Origin: a virus
Length of the DNA stretch: 31,693 nucleotides
IMG/VR virus record: IMGVR_UViG_3300028228_000044
Coordinates: 1 to 31,693 of that record
Direction: 5' to 3' (one strand)
The first letter of the stretch is position 1, and each line of letters opens with the position of its first letter. Positions 7,256 through 13,973 of the stretch are shown one piece after another. Made by a program: the position numbers and the translations under genes. The notes beneath the pieces were generated by a model. The model was not told the DNA's origin. It saw only the letters and a list, made by a program, of their open reading frames with translations, and ran no database searches.

Positions 7256-7313
7256 TCTAAACGACCTTAATAGCCCTTAATAACCCTTAATAGCTCTAAA
7301 CGACCTTAATAGC
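7256..7313 (+). repeat. Phased 10-bp repeats (iteron-like)
   Basis: CCTTAATAGC or a one-base variant occurs in direct tandem at 7265, 7275 and 7285, and again at 7304. TCTAAACGAC precedes the first copy (7256) and the fourth (7295), and a decayed TCTAAATG begins at 7314. The 10-bp spacing puts the three copies on one face of the helix. This is typical of binding sites for an initiator or of an unwinding element (inference). Protein partner unknown. Confidence 0.6.
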
Positions 7314-7450
7314 TCTAAATGTCCTGATTCCTTATTCGTACCTATTACCTAGAGTACTGTCCAGTTTCTTTTCCTATTCTGATCTTTTTTGTGTCTGTTA
7401 GGGTAATACTAATAAGTTTTTACAGAGCCTAACATACCCCCCCTATAAAG

Positions 7451-7595
7451 TTATCCACAAAGAATCCACAAGTTATACACAAGATTCTAAATGAGAATGA
7501 TTCCTATTTAGATTTGTAAATGATAACCATTCGCATTAAGCAGAGCTATATAGTTATCCACAAACTACTCACAAGTTACTAACAAGTTATCCACA
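7451..7595 (+). promoter_or_regulatory. DnaA-box cluster, candidate origin of replication
   Basis: TTATCCACA, the strict DnaA-box consensus, occurs at 7451-7459, 7554-7562 and 7587-7595. TTATACACA, which fits the looser TTATNCACA consensus, is at 7473-7481. All four point the same way within 145 bp. Weaker relatives such as GAATCCACA (7462-7470) lie between. The cluster is next to repeats and AT-rich DNA, as in bacterial and plasmid origins. It suggests that the host DnaA protein helps start replication or acts as a regulator here. Confidence 0.7.
7490..7537. promoter_or_regulatory. Fur-box-like operators, copies 2 and 3
   Basis: AATGAGAATGATTCCTATT (7490-7508) is 18 of 19 identical to the site at 3155-3173. 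AATGATAACCATTCGCATT (7519-7537) is a second, weaker match. Each differs from the Vibrio Fur consensus at two defined positions. Copy 2 lies inside a larger palindrome with TCTAAAT and ATTTAGA arms (7486-7512). The sites sit among the DnaA boxes, so a bound regulator could affect origin use or the divergent promoters. Confidence 0.4.
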
Positions 7596-7843
7596 GGGAG
7601 GGAGGGTCATACCAGGGGAGGATGTATCCGAGTGGTAGCCTCATAGCACTATTTAACAGCTACTACACAACGACTCCACAGACCACTCCACAGCCTCTCA
7701 CAAGCCACTCACAAGCCTCTGACTTAACGGGGTTACCTGCAGATTAAAAAGAACTGGGGGATGCGTCTAAGACGTTGATTAGCTTATGCTTTAAAGGCAT
7801 AACACTTATAACAAAATGATCTATTAATTTATGAATAAAACAC

Positions 7844-7871
7844 TTGCATTGTGTCTTGAGGTAGGTATAAT
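7844..7871 (+). promoter_or_regulatory. Candidate rightward early promoter
   Basis: A perfect TATAAT (7866-7871) is preceded at 16 bp by TTGCAT (7844-7849), a weak -35 matching only the TTG of the consensus. A palindromic ACAATTGT follows at 7874-7881, near the expected transcript start, and could be an operator. The first early gene starts at 7918 with a good AAAGGAG ribosome site. Confidence 0.55.
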
Positions 7872-7917
7872 AACAATTGTGGTAAGGGAATTTAATTAAC
7901 AACAAAGGAGAAATAAA

Positions 7918-8082
7918 ATGATTACTGAATACATAGTATTAGCGAGAAGTTTAAACAATGAAGAGGAGGAGGTGTTGTCCTTCGAAGACTTGTCTGAGGC
8001 TCAGAGCTACAAGAAAGAGTTGGACTCAGCTAAGTACAGGGTTGTTAAACGTATAACAACAACTGAGGATGAATACTTATGA
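7918..8082 (+). CDS. Small early protein, 54 aa, unknown function
   Basis: The first rightward gene encodes a 54-residue protein starting MITEYIVLARSLNNEEEEV, acidic in the middle and basic near KRITTTEDE. The ribosome site AAAGGAG lies about 9 nt before the ATG. The stop overlaps the next ATG (ATGA). Small acidic proteins made first after infection often modify host machinery, but nothing in the sequence identifies a target. Confidence 0.65.
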   Translation: MITEYIVLARSLNNEEEEVLSFEDLSEAQSYKKELDSAKYRVVKRITTTEDEYL

Positions 8083-8168
8083 ACAAGTTAGATATATTTC
8101 TTTGGATAGGGTTTACAGGTTATGTCTGGGTGTGTTATTATCTGATAGCGGGGCTTTATGGCTACTGA
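8079..8168 (+). CDS. Tiny membrane peptide, 29 aa
   Basis: A 29-residue frame (MNKLDIFLWIGFTGYVWVCY, then YLIAGLYGY) consists almost wholly of one membrane-spanning segment. It starts on the ATGA overlap with the previous stop, and its own end overlaps the next ATG by 11 nt. The tight coupling supports real translation. Function unknown. Confidence 0.5.
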   Translation: MNKLDIFLWIGFTGYVWVCYYLIAGLYGY

Positions 8169-8232
8169 AATTCAAGAGTACATTATATTCTTTGTGTTAG
8201 GATATTTAGCAGCTAGGTTTTTTATAGACTAA
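8158..8232 (+). CDS. Tiny membrane peptide, 24 aa
   Basis: A 24-residue frame (MATEIQEYIIFFVLGYLAAR, then FFID) with a single hydrophobic helix. It overlaps the preceding membrane peptide and ends 12 nt before the next gene. The two could form a pair of small inner-membrane peptides. Evidence is limited to coupling and hydrophobicity. Confidence 0.45.
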   Translation: MATEIQEYIIFFVLGYLAARFFID

Positions 8233-8244
8233 GGAGATAGATTT

Positions 8245-8451
8245 ATGAAAAAGAAAACACCATACGACCAAGGATCAGCAGACTGCTGGGCAGAGCGTGA
8301 TAGGGACTTAACCGAGCTTAACTGGAGTCCTGAGCAGGTACAGGATTACCACAAAGGCTGGGCAGCTCAGGAGGTCTTAGGAGACTACTGGAAAGACAAG
8401 AACCAAGACTTAAACCAGGACTATGACCACTACGTAGGAGAAGAGGAATGA
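8245..8451 (+). CDS. Small early protein, 68 aa, unknown function
   Basis: A 68-residue hydrophilic protein rich in Asp, Trp and Tyr (YDQGSADCWAERDRDL near the start, acidic end HYVGEEE). AAGGAG precedes the ATG. The C-terminal codons lie in the first copy of the 20-bp repeat that flanks the methyltransferase gene, so before that gene arrived it probably stood directly upstream of the gene at 9199. No function recognised. Confidence 0.65.
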   Translation: MKKKTPYDQGSADCWAERDRDLTELNWSPEQVQDYHKGWAAQEVLGDYWKDKNQDLNQDYDHYVGEEE

Positions 8452-8455
8452 TGAC
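8436..8455 (+). repeat. 20-bp direct repeat, left copy, at the methyltransferase boundary
   Basis: AGGAGAAGAGGAATGATGAC here is repeated without mismatch at 9187-9206. It contains the end of the preceding gene, a ribosome site and the start codon of the following one. The copies are 751 bp apart and bracket the methyltransferase reading frame. Confidence 0.9.
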
Positions 8456-9230
8456 TTTTATGCAAGGTGATTGCCTTCAACTAATGTCTGACATACCAGA
8501 TCAATCAGTTGATATGATACTGTGTGACCTACCTTATGGCACTACTGCTTGTAAGTGGGATACTGTCATACCTTTTGAACCATTATGGGGGCAGTACAAG
8601 CGCATCATTAAAGACAATGGGGCAATAGTATTGACTGCTTCGCAACCGTTTACCAGTGCTTTAGTAATGAGCAATATTAAGATGTTTAAGTATGAGTGGT
8701 ATTGGGTAAAAAACAGAATAACTGGATTTGCAAATGCTAAAAAACAACCCCTAAGAAACATTGAAGATATTTTAGTTTTTTACAATAACCACTCGACATA
8801 TAATCCACAAGGAATTGTAAGAATAGATAAGGTTTGTAAGAATGGGAAGAGTGTTGGTGGCGAAAGTCTAAGAACAAATATAAAAGAAAGTGCAAACAAA
8901 GGAAGTTTAAGAACCGAGGGCAAAACATACATACAAGAGTTTACTGGCTACCCAAGACAAACACTTACAGATATACCAGAGGAAAAAAAACTCCACCCCA
9001 CCCAAAAGCCAGTGGCTTTAATGGAATATTTAATAAAAACCTACACTAACGAGGGGGATTTAGTTTTAGATAACTGTATGGGTAGTGGCACAACAGGAGT
9101 AGCTTGTAAGAATACTGGTAGATCGTTTATCGGTATTGAACAGGACGAGAAGTATTTTAAAATTGCAGTAGATAGAATAACACACCAGGAGAAGAGGAAT
9201 GATGACATATCTCACAAGAACAATTGCTAA
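8448..9230 (+). CDS. DNA methyltransferase (N6-adenine or N4-cytosine, beta-type motif order)
   Basis: The 260-residue protein has the catalytic motif IV DLPY (27-30) before the S-adenosylmethionine motif I (LDNCMGSGTTGVA, 207-219). HPTQKP (183-188) lies just ahead of motif I. This is the beta order of amino-methyltransferases. Motif DLPY fits N6-adenine or N4-cytosine modification; the recognition sequence cannot be read. It may protect phage DNA from host restriction. No partner nuclease is seen. The central part (about 100-180) is Lys/Asn-rich and AT-richer than neighbours, and the gene sits between perfect 20-bp repeats, so recent acquisition is likely. The last 32 bases overlap the next gene. 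Confidence 0.9.
   Translation: MMTFMQGDCLQLMSDIPDQSVDMILCDLPYGTTACKWDTVIPFEPLWGQYKRIIKDNGAIVLTASQPFTSALVMSNIKMFKYEWYWVKNRITGFANAKKQPLRNIEDILVFYNNHSTYNPQGIVRIDKVCKNGKSVGGESLRTNIKESANKGSLRTEGKTYIQEFTGYPRQTLTDIPEEKKLHPTQKPVALMEYLIKTYTNEGDLVLDNCMGSGTTGVACKNTGRSFIGIEQDEKYFKIAVDRITHQEKRNDDISHKNNC
9187..9206 (+). repeat. 20-bp direct repeat, right copy, at the methyltransferase boundary
   Basis: Perfect second copy of the sequence at 8436-8455. It supplies the ribosome site and ATGATG start of the small membrane protein at 9199. Recombination between the copies would remove the methyltransferase cleanly and restore a plausible ancestral junction. Confidence 0.9.
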
Positions 9231-9387
9231 TATATGTATTGCTTGGGTCTTATCTCTGTTTTACATCTACATGATTGGAGAGATAGTGGTTAACAAGAAT
9301 ACACTTGAAGAGTTCCTGATTTTCATGGTTCCACTACAACTCATTACAACTGTGAGAGGAGTATACCCTTGGGTAAGAAACAAGTAA
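9199..9387 (+). CDS. Small membrane protein, 62 aa
   Basis: The 62-residue protein has two hydrophobic stretches (about 10-28 and 38-52) and a basic C-terminus (WVRNK). The start ATGATG follows an AGGAG-AAGAGG ribosome site within the right-hand 20-bp repeat. It overlaps both the methyltransferase end and the next gene. Function unknown. Confidence 0.5.
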   Translation: MMTYLTRTIANICIAWVLSLFYIYMIGEIVVNKNTLEEFLIFMVPLQLITTVRGVYPWVRNK

Positions 9388-9527
9388 CAGCAACCTACGA
9401 GAAGTTTATTGACGGTAGACCAAAGTTCAGGTTAGAATGGACTAACCATACCAAGCAGTTCTTTATAGATGACAAAGAGGTCAGTGAAGAAGTTTGGATA
9501 ACAGGAGTAAAGGAGAACACACAATGA
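9369..9527 (+). CDS. Small early protein, 52 aa, with TTG start
   Basis: This frame codes for 52 residues (GKKQVTATYEKFIDGRPKF, then RLEWTNHTKQFFIDDKEV). It starts at TTG 9369-9371 with GAGAGGAG upstream and ends TGA on the ATGA overlap with thyX. Tight packing and a good ribosome site support it. The alternating polar pattern suggests a small beta-rich protein. Not recognised. Confidence 0.55.
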   Translation: MGKKQVTATYEKFIDGRPKFRLEWTNHTKQFFIDDKEVSEEVWITGVKENTQ

Positions 9528-10177
9528 AAGTAGAATTATTGGACAGCATGGGAAATGACCTAACAGTAGTGAATGCAGCTCGTGTCAGCTTCAATAAGCA
9601 ACACACTGAAGTTGAATCTACTGACGCTGGTTTAATAAGATACCTGGCTAAGCACAAACACTGGTCACCATTTGCACACTGCTTTGTACAGTTCAGGATT
9701 CAAGCACCTATCTTTGTAGCCAGGCAGCTTGGGAAGCACCAGGTTGGTCTGTCATGGAACGAAATCTCTAGGAGGTATGTCAGTGATCCTCCTGAGTTCT
9801 GGGAGGCTCCTATGGGATGGAGAGAAGCAACAGAAGACAAGAAGCAAGGCTCTGGAAGGTTGTCACCATTTAACCGTGAGGCTAACCTGCTGCGTGACTC
9901 AACGCATAAACTATGCTCTAATGCTTATGAACAGTTGCTGGGTATGAATATCTGTGAAGAGCAAGCAAGGTCTGTACTTCCCCAGAGCATGATGACTGAG
10001 TGGTTCTGGTCTGGAAGTCTGTATGCGTTCTCAAGGGTGTGTAATCTACGCAACAAAGAAGACTCCCAAAAAGAAACTCAAATAATTTCCTTGCAAATTG
10101 ACAAGGAGTGTGGTAAGCTGTTCCCGCTAAGTTGGAGTTCTTTAATGAATCGTAATTTTGAAATAGGAGAAGGATAA
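9524..10177 (+). CDS. thyX: Flavin-dependent thymidylate synthase
   Basis: The 217-residue protein makes dTMP from dUMP using FAD and methylene-tetrahydrofolate. The ThyX signature appears as KHQVGLSWNEISRRY, where the usual RHR is replaced by KHQ, a variant known from marine phages. FVARQLGKHQ and a C-terminal EQARSVLPQSMMTEWFW stretch are also family-typical. The start chosen is ATG 9524-9526 with AAAGGAG upstream; a longer TTG start at 9494 is unlikely. Together with ribonucleotide reductase it supplies thymidine nucleotides for phage DNA. Its stop overlaps the next ATG (TAATG). Confidence 0.95.
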   Translation: MKVELLDSMGNDLTVVNAARVSFNKQHTEVESTDAGLIRYLAKHKHWSPFAHCFVQFRIQAPIFVARQLGKHQVGLSWNEISRRYVSDPPEFWEAPMGWREATEDKKQGSGRLSPFNREANLLRDSTHKLCSNAYEQLLGMNICEEQARSVLPQSMMTEWFWSGSLYAFSRVCNLRNKEDSQKETQIISLQIDKECGKLFPLSWSSLMNRNFEIGEG

Positions 10178-10422
10178 TGAAGTGTCAAGCCTGTGATGAG
10201 ATATTGTCTGATTTTGAGGCAACCAGAAAAATGATAGAGAGTAATGAATATTTAGAGCTGTGTAATCATTGCTTTAATGTGTCACCAGAGGATAACATAC
10301 TCACGCTGGATAGAATGGACCTGCGTCATGTTACTGATGACAAACCAGGTTTAGAGTTTGAAAGATTAGATGAAAATGATTATGACTCTCTTGGGGTCAC
10401 TGATGTTTACTTCAACGACTAA
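10177..10422 (+). CDS. Small zinc-finger-like protein, 81 aa
   Basis: The 81-residue protein has two CxxC pairs (CQAC at 3-6 and CNHC at 29-32), likely one zinc site. An acidic C-terminal half follows (ERLDENDYDSLGVTDVYFND). It starts on the thyX stop (TAATG), so it is translationally coupled. Function unknown; a nucleic-acid or protein-binding adaptor is possible. Confidence 0.65.
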   Translation: MKCQACDEILSDFEATRKMIESNEYLELCNHCFNVSPEDNILTLDRMDLRHVTDDKPGLEFERLDENDYDSLGVTDVYFND

Positions 10423-10432
10423 GGAAAAGACA

Positions 10433-10624
10433 ATGAGTGATGAATACTATTTTGAAGGTGATGACGATCAACAGTTCTTTAGTCAAGAGGAGGAGCAGCA
10501 TTTTTATGCGGTTTTGAGTGACTATATTGATTTGATGACTATTTATGATCCTAATTTCATATTACTTACTGTATGTGAGTTAATGAAAGAGAAGCAAGCT
10601 AACAGTCTAAATAGTCTCAATTAG
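10433..10624 (+). CDS. Small acidic protein, 63 aa
   Basis: A very acidic 63-residue protein (MSDEYYFEGDDDQQFFSQEE at the start) ending in a helix and an Asn/Ser repeat (QANSLNSLN). AAGGA lies upstream of the ATG at 10433-10435. Strongly acidic small phage proteins sometimes mimic DNA, but nothing here proves that. It ends just before the only real gap in the early operon. Confidence 0.55.
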   Translation: MSDEYYFEGDDDQQFFSQEEEQHFYAVLSDYIDLMTIYDPNFILLTVCELMKEKQANSLNSLN

Positions 10625-10672
10625 ATTATTATTAATGATTTTATATTTAATGCTAATTAAAGCTAAATAGTT
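10607..10672 (-). promoter_or_regulatory. Leader element shared with the terminase promoter region
   Basis: TAGATTATTATTAATGATT on the plus strand at 10622-10640 matches 18 of 19 bases of 7120-7138. CTAAATAG octamers flank it (10607-10614 and 10663-10670), as in the 7.1-kb region. Both copies lie 27-33 bp downstream of a minus-strand TATAAT. The gap looks like a small copy of the main control region. Confidence 0.45.
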
Positions 10673-10701
10673 ATTATAGCATACTTTAAAGGATTTGTCA
10701 A
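10673..10701 (-). promoter_or_regulatory. Perfect-consensus sigma70 promoter, antisense to the early operon
   Basis: On the minus strand TTGACA (10696-10701) and TATAAT (10673-10678) are separated by exactly 17 bp, a full match to the consensus. It points left, against the early genes. The -35 box overlaps the first base of the primase-helicase start codon, so a bound polymerase would also cover the start region. It might make an antisense RNA over the genes at 9.5-10.6 kb or act as a roadblock. Confidence 0.65.
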
Positions 10702-12323
10702 TGGGAATACAATTAAAAGTTCACCAACCATGTCCTGATTGTAATAGTTCGGATGCTTTGACTACTTATGATTGGGGAAGTAAGTGCTATGCTTGTGAAG
10801 TTGTGCATAGGAACCAACAAGATCAACCAAACCAAAGGAGAAACATGACGTTAGTAAACACAACAAGCGAGGTTCCAAAGCCTCTGATACACCCTGATGT
10901 AGATGCTGTATCTCGACCTGTGCCTATAAGGAACATAACCAGAGCCACTATGGAGCACTTTGGAGTTAAAGCTGACTCTAATCATTACTGGTTTCCGTAC
11001 ACTAATGAAAAAGGGAAAATAGTAGCGTACAAAAAGCGTGGGATCACAGATAAAAAATTCAGCACAACAGGTGATTGGAAACAAGCTAATCTTTTCGGAC
11101 AGAATTTATTTAACAGTGGTGGTCGGTATGTAACGATTTGCGAAGGCGAATTTGACTGTCTGAGTGCGTTTGCTATGCTTGGCTCTAAGTTCCCAGTGTT
11201 GTCCATTAGGAACGGTGCAGCCAGTGCCTCAGTAGATGTCAGAACTCATTACAAATGGTTGAACTCATTTGATAATGTAGTGATCTTTATGGACAATGAT
11301 GAGCAAGGTGCTAAAGCTGTGGATGCTATTACCCAGGTCTTAGGCTCTAAAGTTAAAGTGTTTAAGGCAAAAGAAGGTTTCAAAGATGCTTGTGATTATC
11401 TATCAAGAGGAGAAGAGAAGTTATTTCTGGACACCTGGTGGAGAGCTGAGAAGTACGTTCCTGCTGGTATTGTCAGTGGCTCCTCACTCAAAGATCAAGT
11501 ACTTAAACTACCAGAAGCGTCTAAAGTTCGTTACCCATTCTCTCAGCTAGATGACTTAACTATGGGTATTCGAGACACTGAGTTGGTTACTATCACTGCA
11601 GGTTCTGGTCTAGGTAAATCACAGTTCTTGAAGGAACTGATCTACGCTATTTTCAACCAAACTACTGACAACATTGGTATTATGTTTCTTGAAGAAAGTG
11701 TAGATAGAACTGCAAGATCACTGATGTCTTTACATTTAAACAAACCAATACACTTACCAGAAACAGAGGTTACAGATCAAGAGCTTGAAGATTCTTATAA
11801 TGTCATGCTTAAAGATGATAGGATTTATTTCTATGACCATTTTGGCTCTAACGATATTGATTCTATTATTAACAATGTTCGCTACTTTGCCAAAGCTCTT
11901 AATTGTCGTTACGTCTGCCTGGACCACGTGTCAATAATTGTTTCTGCTCAAGCAAACGTAGATGAGCGTAAGGCTATTGATGAAATCATGACTAAATTAC
12001 GAATGCTCACACAAGAAACTGGTATCTGTTTATTCTTAGTCAGCCACCTAAAACGCCCTGACGGTAAAGGCTTTGAGGATGGAGCGCAAGTGTCTATATC
12101 AGCACTCAGAGGCTCTGCAAGTATTGCACAGTTGTCTGATGTTGTTATTGGATTAGAACGCTCTAGTCAAGACCCTGACCCCATTGAGCGTAACTCAACC
12201 AGGGTGCGTGTGCTAAAGAATCGTTACTCTGGTCAGGTAGGCCCATCAGGACGCTTGCTTTATGATATGAAGAGTGGTAGGATGCACCAACGATTAGATG
12301 AAGAAGAGGAAAATGCACTATGA
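10701..12323 (+). CDS. Bifunctional primase-helicase (T7 gp4-like)
   Basis: The 540-residue protein carries a zinc ribbon (C11, C14, C29, C32), a TOPRIM primase core with EGEFD (148-152) and the DND acidic set (198-200), and a RecA-like DnaB-family helicase. Walker A is GSGLGKS (301-307), a catalytic Glu lies in FLEES (329-333), Walker B is VCLDH (405-409), and the SHL/ALRGS motifs are near 448-472. It unwinds DNA at the fork and makes primers for the polymerase. The ATG at 10701 with AAAGG upstream is preferred over a TTG two codons earlier. The stop overlaps the polymerase ATG. Confidence 0.93.
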   Translation: MGIQLKVHQPCPDCNSSDALTTYDWGSKCYACEVVHRNQQDQPNQRRNMTLVNTTSEVPKPLIHPDVDAVSRPVPIRNITRATMEHFGVKADSNHYWFPYTNEKGKIVAYKKRGITDKKFSTTGDWKQANLFGQNLFNSGGRYVTICEGEFDCLSAFAMLGSKFPVLSIRNGAASASVDVRTHYKWLNSFDNVVIFMDNDEQGAKAVDAITQVLGSKVKVFKAKEGFKDACDYLSRGEEKLFLDTWWRAEKYVPAGIVSGSSLKDQVLKLPEASKVRYPFSQLDDLTMGIRDTELVTITAGSGLGKSQFLKELIYAIFNQTTDNIGIMFLEESVDRTARSLMSLHLNKPIHLPETEVTDQELEDSYNVMLKDDRIYFYDHFGSNDIDSIINNVRYFAKALNCRYVCLDHVSIIVSAQANVDERKAIDEIMTKLRMLTQETGICLFLVSHLKRPDGKGFEDGAQVSISALRGSASIAQLSDVVIGLERSSQDPDPIERNSTRVRVLKNRYSGQVGPSGRLLYDMKSGRMHQRLDEEEENAL

Positions 12324-13963
12324 GGAAAATCATTATTGATGTAGAAACAGATGGACTTGATGCCACCAGAATATGGTGTGCTGTTACTAAGAACATAACA
12401 ACTGAGGAGATTAAAGTATGGACAGTAGCCAGCGAATTACAAAAGTATCTAAGACCAGAAGATACCTTGATTGGTCAGAATATAATCGGATTCGATGCAC
12501 CAGTATTGAGGAAGCTGTGGAACTTGAAAATAGATTCAGCCCAGTTGCAAGATACGTTGATAATGTCTCGGCTACTAAACCCAGTAATCGAGTCAGGACA
12601 CTCGCTAAGATCATGGGGACTACGGCTAGGATTGCACAAGGGAGACTTCACAGCTTTCGATGGAGGTCTGTCTGATGAGATGGTTGAGTACTGCATCCAA
12701 GATGTTGAGGTCACTGCTGCGTTATACAAGAATCTTAGTGCTGATTTATTGGAGTGGGGTGAGTCCTCTGATCTTGAGCATCAAGTTGCTGTTATCACCA
12801 AAGCACAGCAAGATAAAGGATTCAAAATTGATGTTAAGAAAACAATTGGACTTCTGGCAGACTGGAGGAAAAGACTATCAGAAATTGAGGAAGAACTACA
12901 AAGAGTTTTCAAACCTATTGTAACTATTCGGTTTAGTGAGAAGACAGGTAAACGTCTTAAAGATAAAGTAGAAGTGTTCAATCCAGGGAGTCGTAAGCAG
13001 ATAGCAGAGCGTCTTGTTGTTCTTGGTTGGACTCCTAAAACATACACTGAGAAAGGAACGGTGATTGTAGATGAGAAAGTACTTTCAACTATTGACAGAC
13101 CTGAAGCTAGGCTCTTTGAAGAATTCTTACTTCTTCAAAAACGGATTACTCAGGCTGAGAAATGGATTGACTATGCAGATCACTCCGACAGGGTACACGG
13201 TTCGGTCAACACCAACGGTTGTATCACGGGACGAATGAGCCATTCTAAACCGAATCTCGCCCAAGTGCCGAGCGTCTCTAGCCCTTACGGTAAAGAGTGT
13301 AGGTCTGTCTGGACAGTGGAAGAAGGTAATGTACTGGTTGGTATAGATGCTTCTGGTCTTGAGTTGCGTATGCTTGCACATTATATGCGTGATGATGACT
13401 ACACCAATGAGATACTGAGTGGTGATATCCACACAGCTAATATGAAGGCAGCAGGGCTTACTGATAGAGATCAGAGTAAGCGGTTCATTTATGCTTTTCT
13501 TTATGGAGCCGGTCCTGCTAAGATTGGGCAGGTAGTTGGTGGTAGTGAGCGTAAAGGTAAGAAGTTGATTTCTACTTTCCTGGCGAATACACCAGCCTTA
13601 AAAGTTCTGAAAGATAAAGTTAATAAGTTATCTGATAAAGGATGGCTGCCAGGTTTGGATGGTAGGAAGTTATTTGTTAGATCACAACACGCAGCTCTTA
13701 ATACTTTGTTGCAGGGAGCTGGTGCGATAGTTATGAAAAAAGCCTTAATACTATTGACACAGAAGCTAAATTGTGATAGAATACACGGCTCGATTGTAGC
13801 TAATGTCCATGATGAATGGCAAATAGAAACAACTGAAGAACACGCTGATATTGTAGGTAGGTACGGTGTGATGGCAATACAAGAAGCAGGACTTGCATTC
13901 GGGCTACGCTGCCCTCTCGATGGTGAGTTTAAAGTAGGTACTAACTGGGCAGCAACACACTAA
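12320..13963 (+). CDS. Family A DNA polymerase with 3'-5' exonuclease domain
   Basis: The 547-residue enzyme is shorter than T7 polymerase (704). Exonuclease motifs: DVETDG (D7, E9), NIIGFD (54-59), and EYCIQDV (123-129). Polymerase motif A is DASGLELR (343-350), motif B runs from K387 through YAFLYG (391-396), and motif C is HDE (497-499). All catalytic residues are present. The residue equivalent to E. coli Phe762 is Tyr391, the form seen in T7 and tied in surveys to fast, virulent replication (established correlation). It overlaps the primase-helicase gene by 4 nt, as expected for a paired replisome. Confidence 0.95.
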   Translation: MRKIIIDVETDGLDATRIWCAVTKNITTEEIKVWTVASELQKYLRPEDTLIGQNIIGFDAPVLRKLWNLKIDSAQLQDTLIMSRLLNPVIESGHSLRSWGLRLGLHKGDFTAFDGGLSDEMVEYCIQDVEVTAALYKNLSADLLEWGESSDLEHQVAVITKAQQDKGFKIDVKKTIGLLADWRKRLSEIEEELQRVFKPIVTIRFSEKTGKRLKDKVEVFNPGSRKQIAERLVVLGWTPKTYTEKGTVIVDEKVLSTIDRPEARLFEEFLLLQKRITQAEKWIDYADHSDRVHGSVNTNGCITGRMSHSKPNLAQVPSVSSPYGKECRSVWTVEEGNVLVGIDASGLELRMLAHYMRDDDYTNEILSGDIHTANMKAAGLTDRDQSKRFIYAFLYGAGPAKIGQVVGGSERKGKKLISTFLANTPALKVLKDKVNKLSDKGWLPGLDGRKLFVRSQHAALNTLLQGAGAIVMKKALILLTQKLNCDRIHGSIVANVHDEWQIETTEEHADIVGRYGVMAIQEAGLAFGLRCPLDGEFKVGTNWAATH

Positions 13964-13973
13964 AAGGAAATAC

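Larger units (their letters stand above)
7058..7917. other. Divergent control region without protein genes; candidate replication origin
   Basis: Both arms diverge from this 860-nt stretch. Read left to right it holds an AT-rich leader with CTATTTAG/CTAAATAG octamers, a leftward promoter, phased 10-bp repeats, a possible long hairpin (GTTAGG 7397-7402 with CCTAAC 7428-7433), DnaA-like boxes mixed with Fur-like boxes, and two sets of short direct repeats: ACTCCACAG at 7673 and 7685, and CTCACAAGCC at 7697 and 7708. An AT-rich segment and a rightward promoter complete it. I find no convincing coding frame or tRNA. The density of repeats and DnaA boxes suggests an origin. Confidence 0.75.

Noticed and set aside
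7628-7665. ATCCGAGTGGTAG stretch resembling a tRNA D-arm
   Set aside because: No matching acceptor stem, anticodon arm or T-arm can be drawn around it.
9494-9523. Upstream TTG start for ThyX adding ten residues
   Set aside because: The added residues are not ThyX-like and the ribosome site AAAGGAG fits the ATG at 9524.
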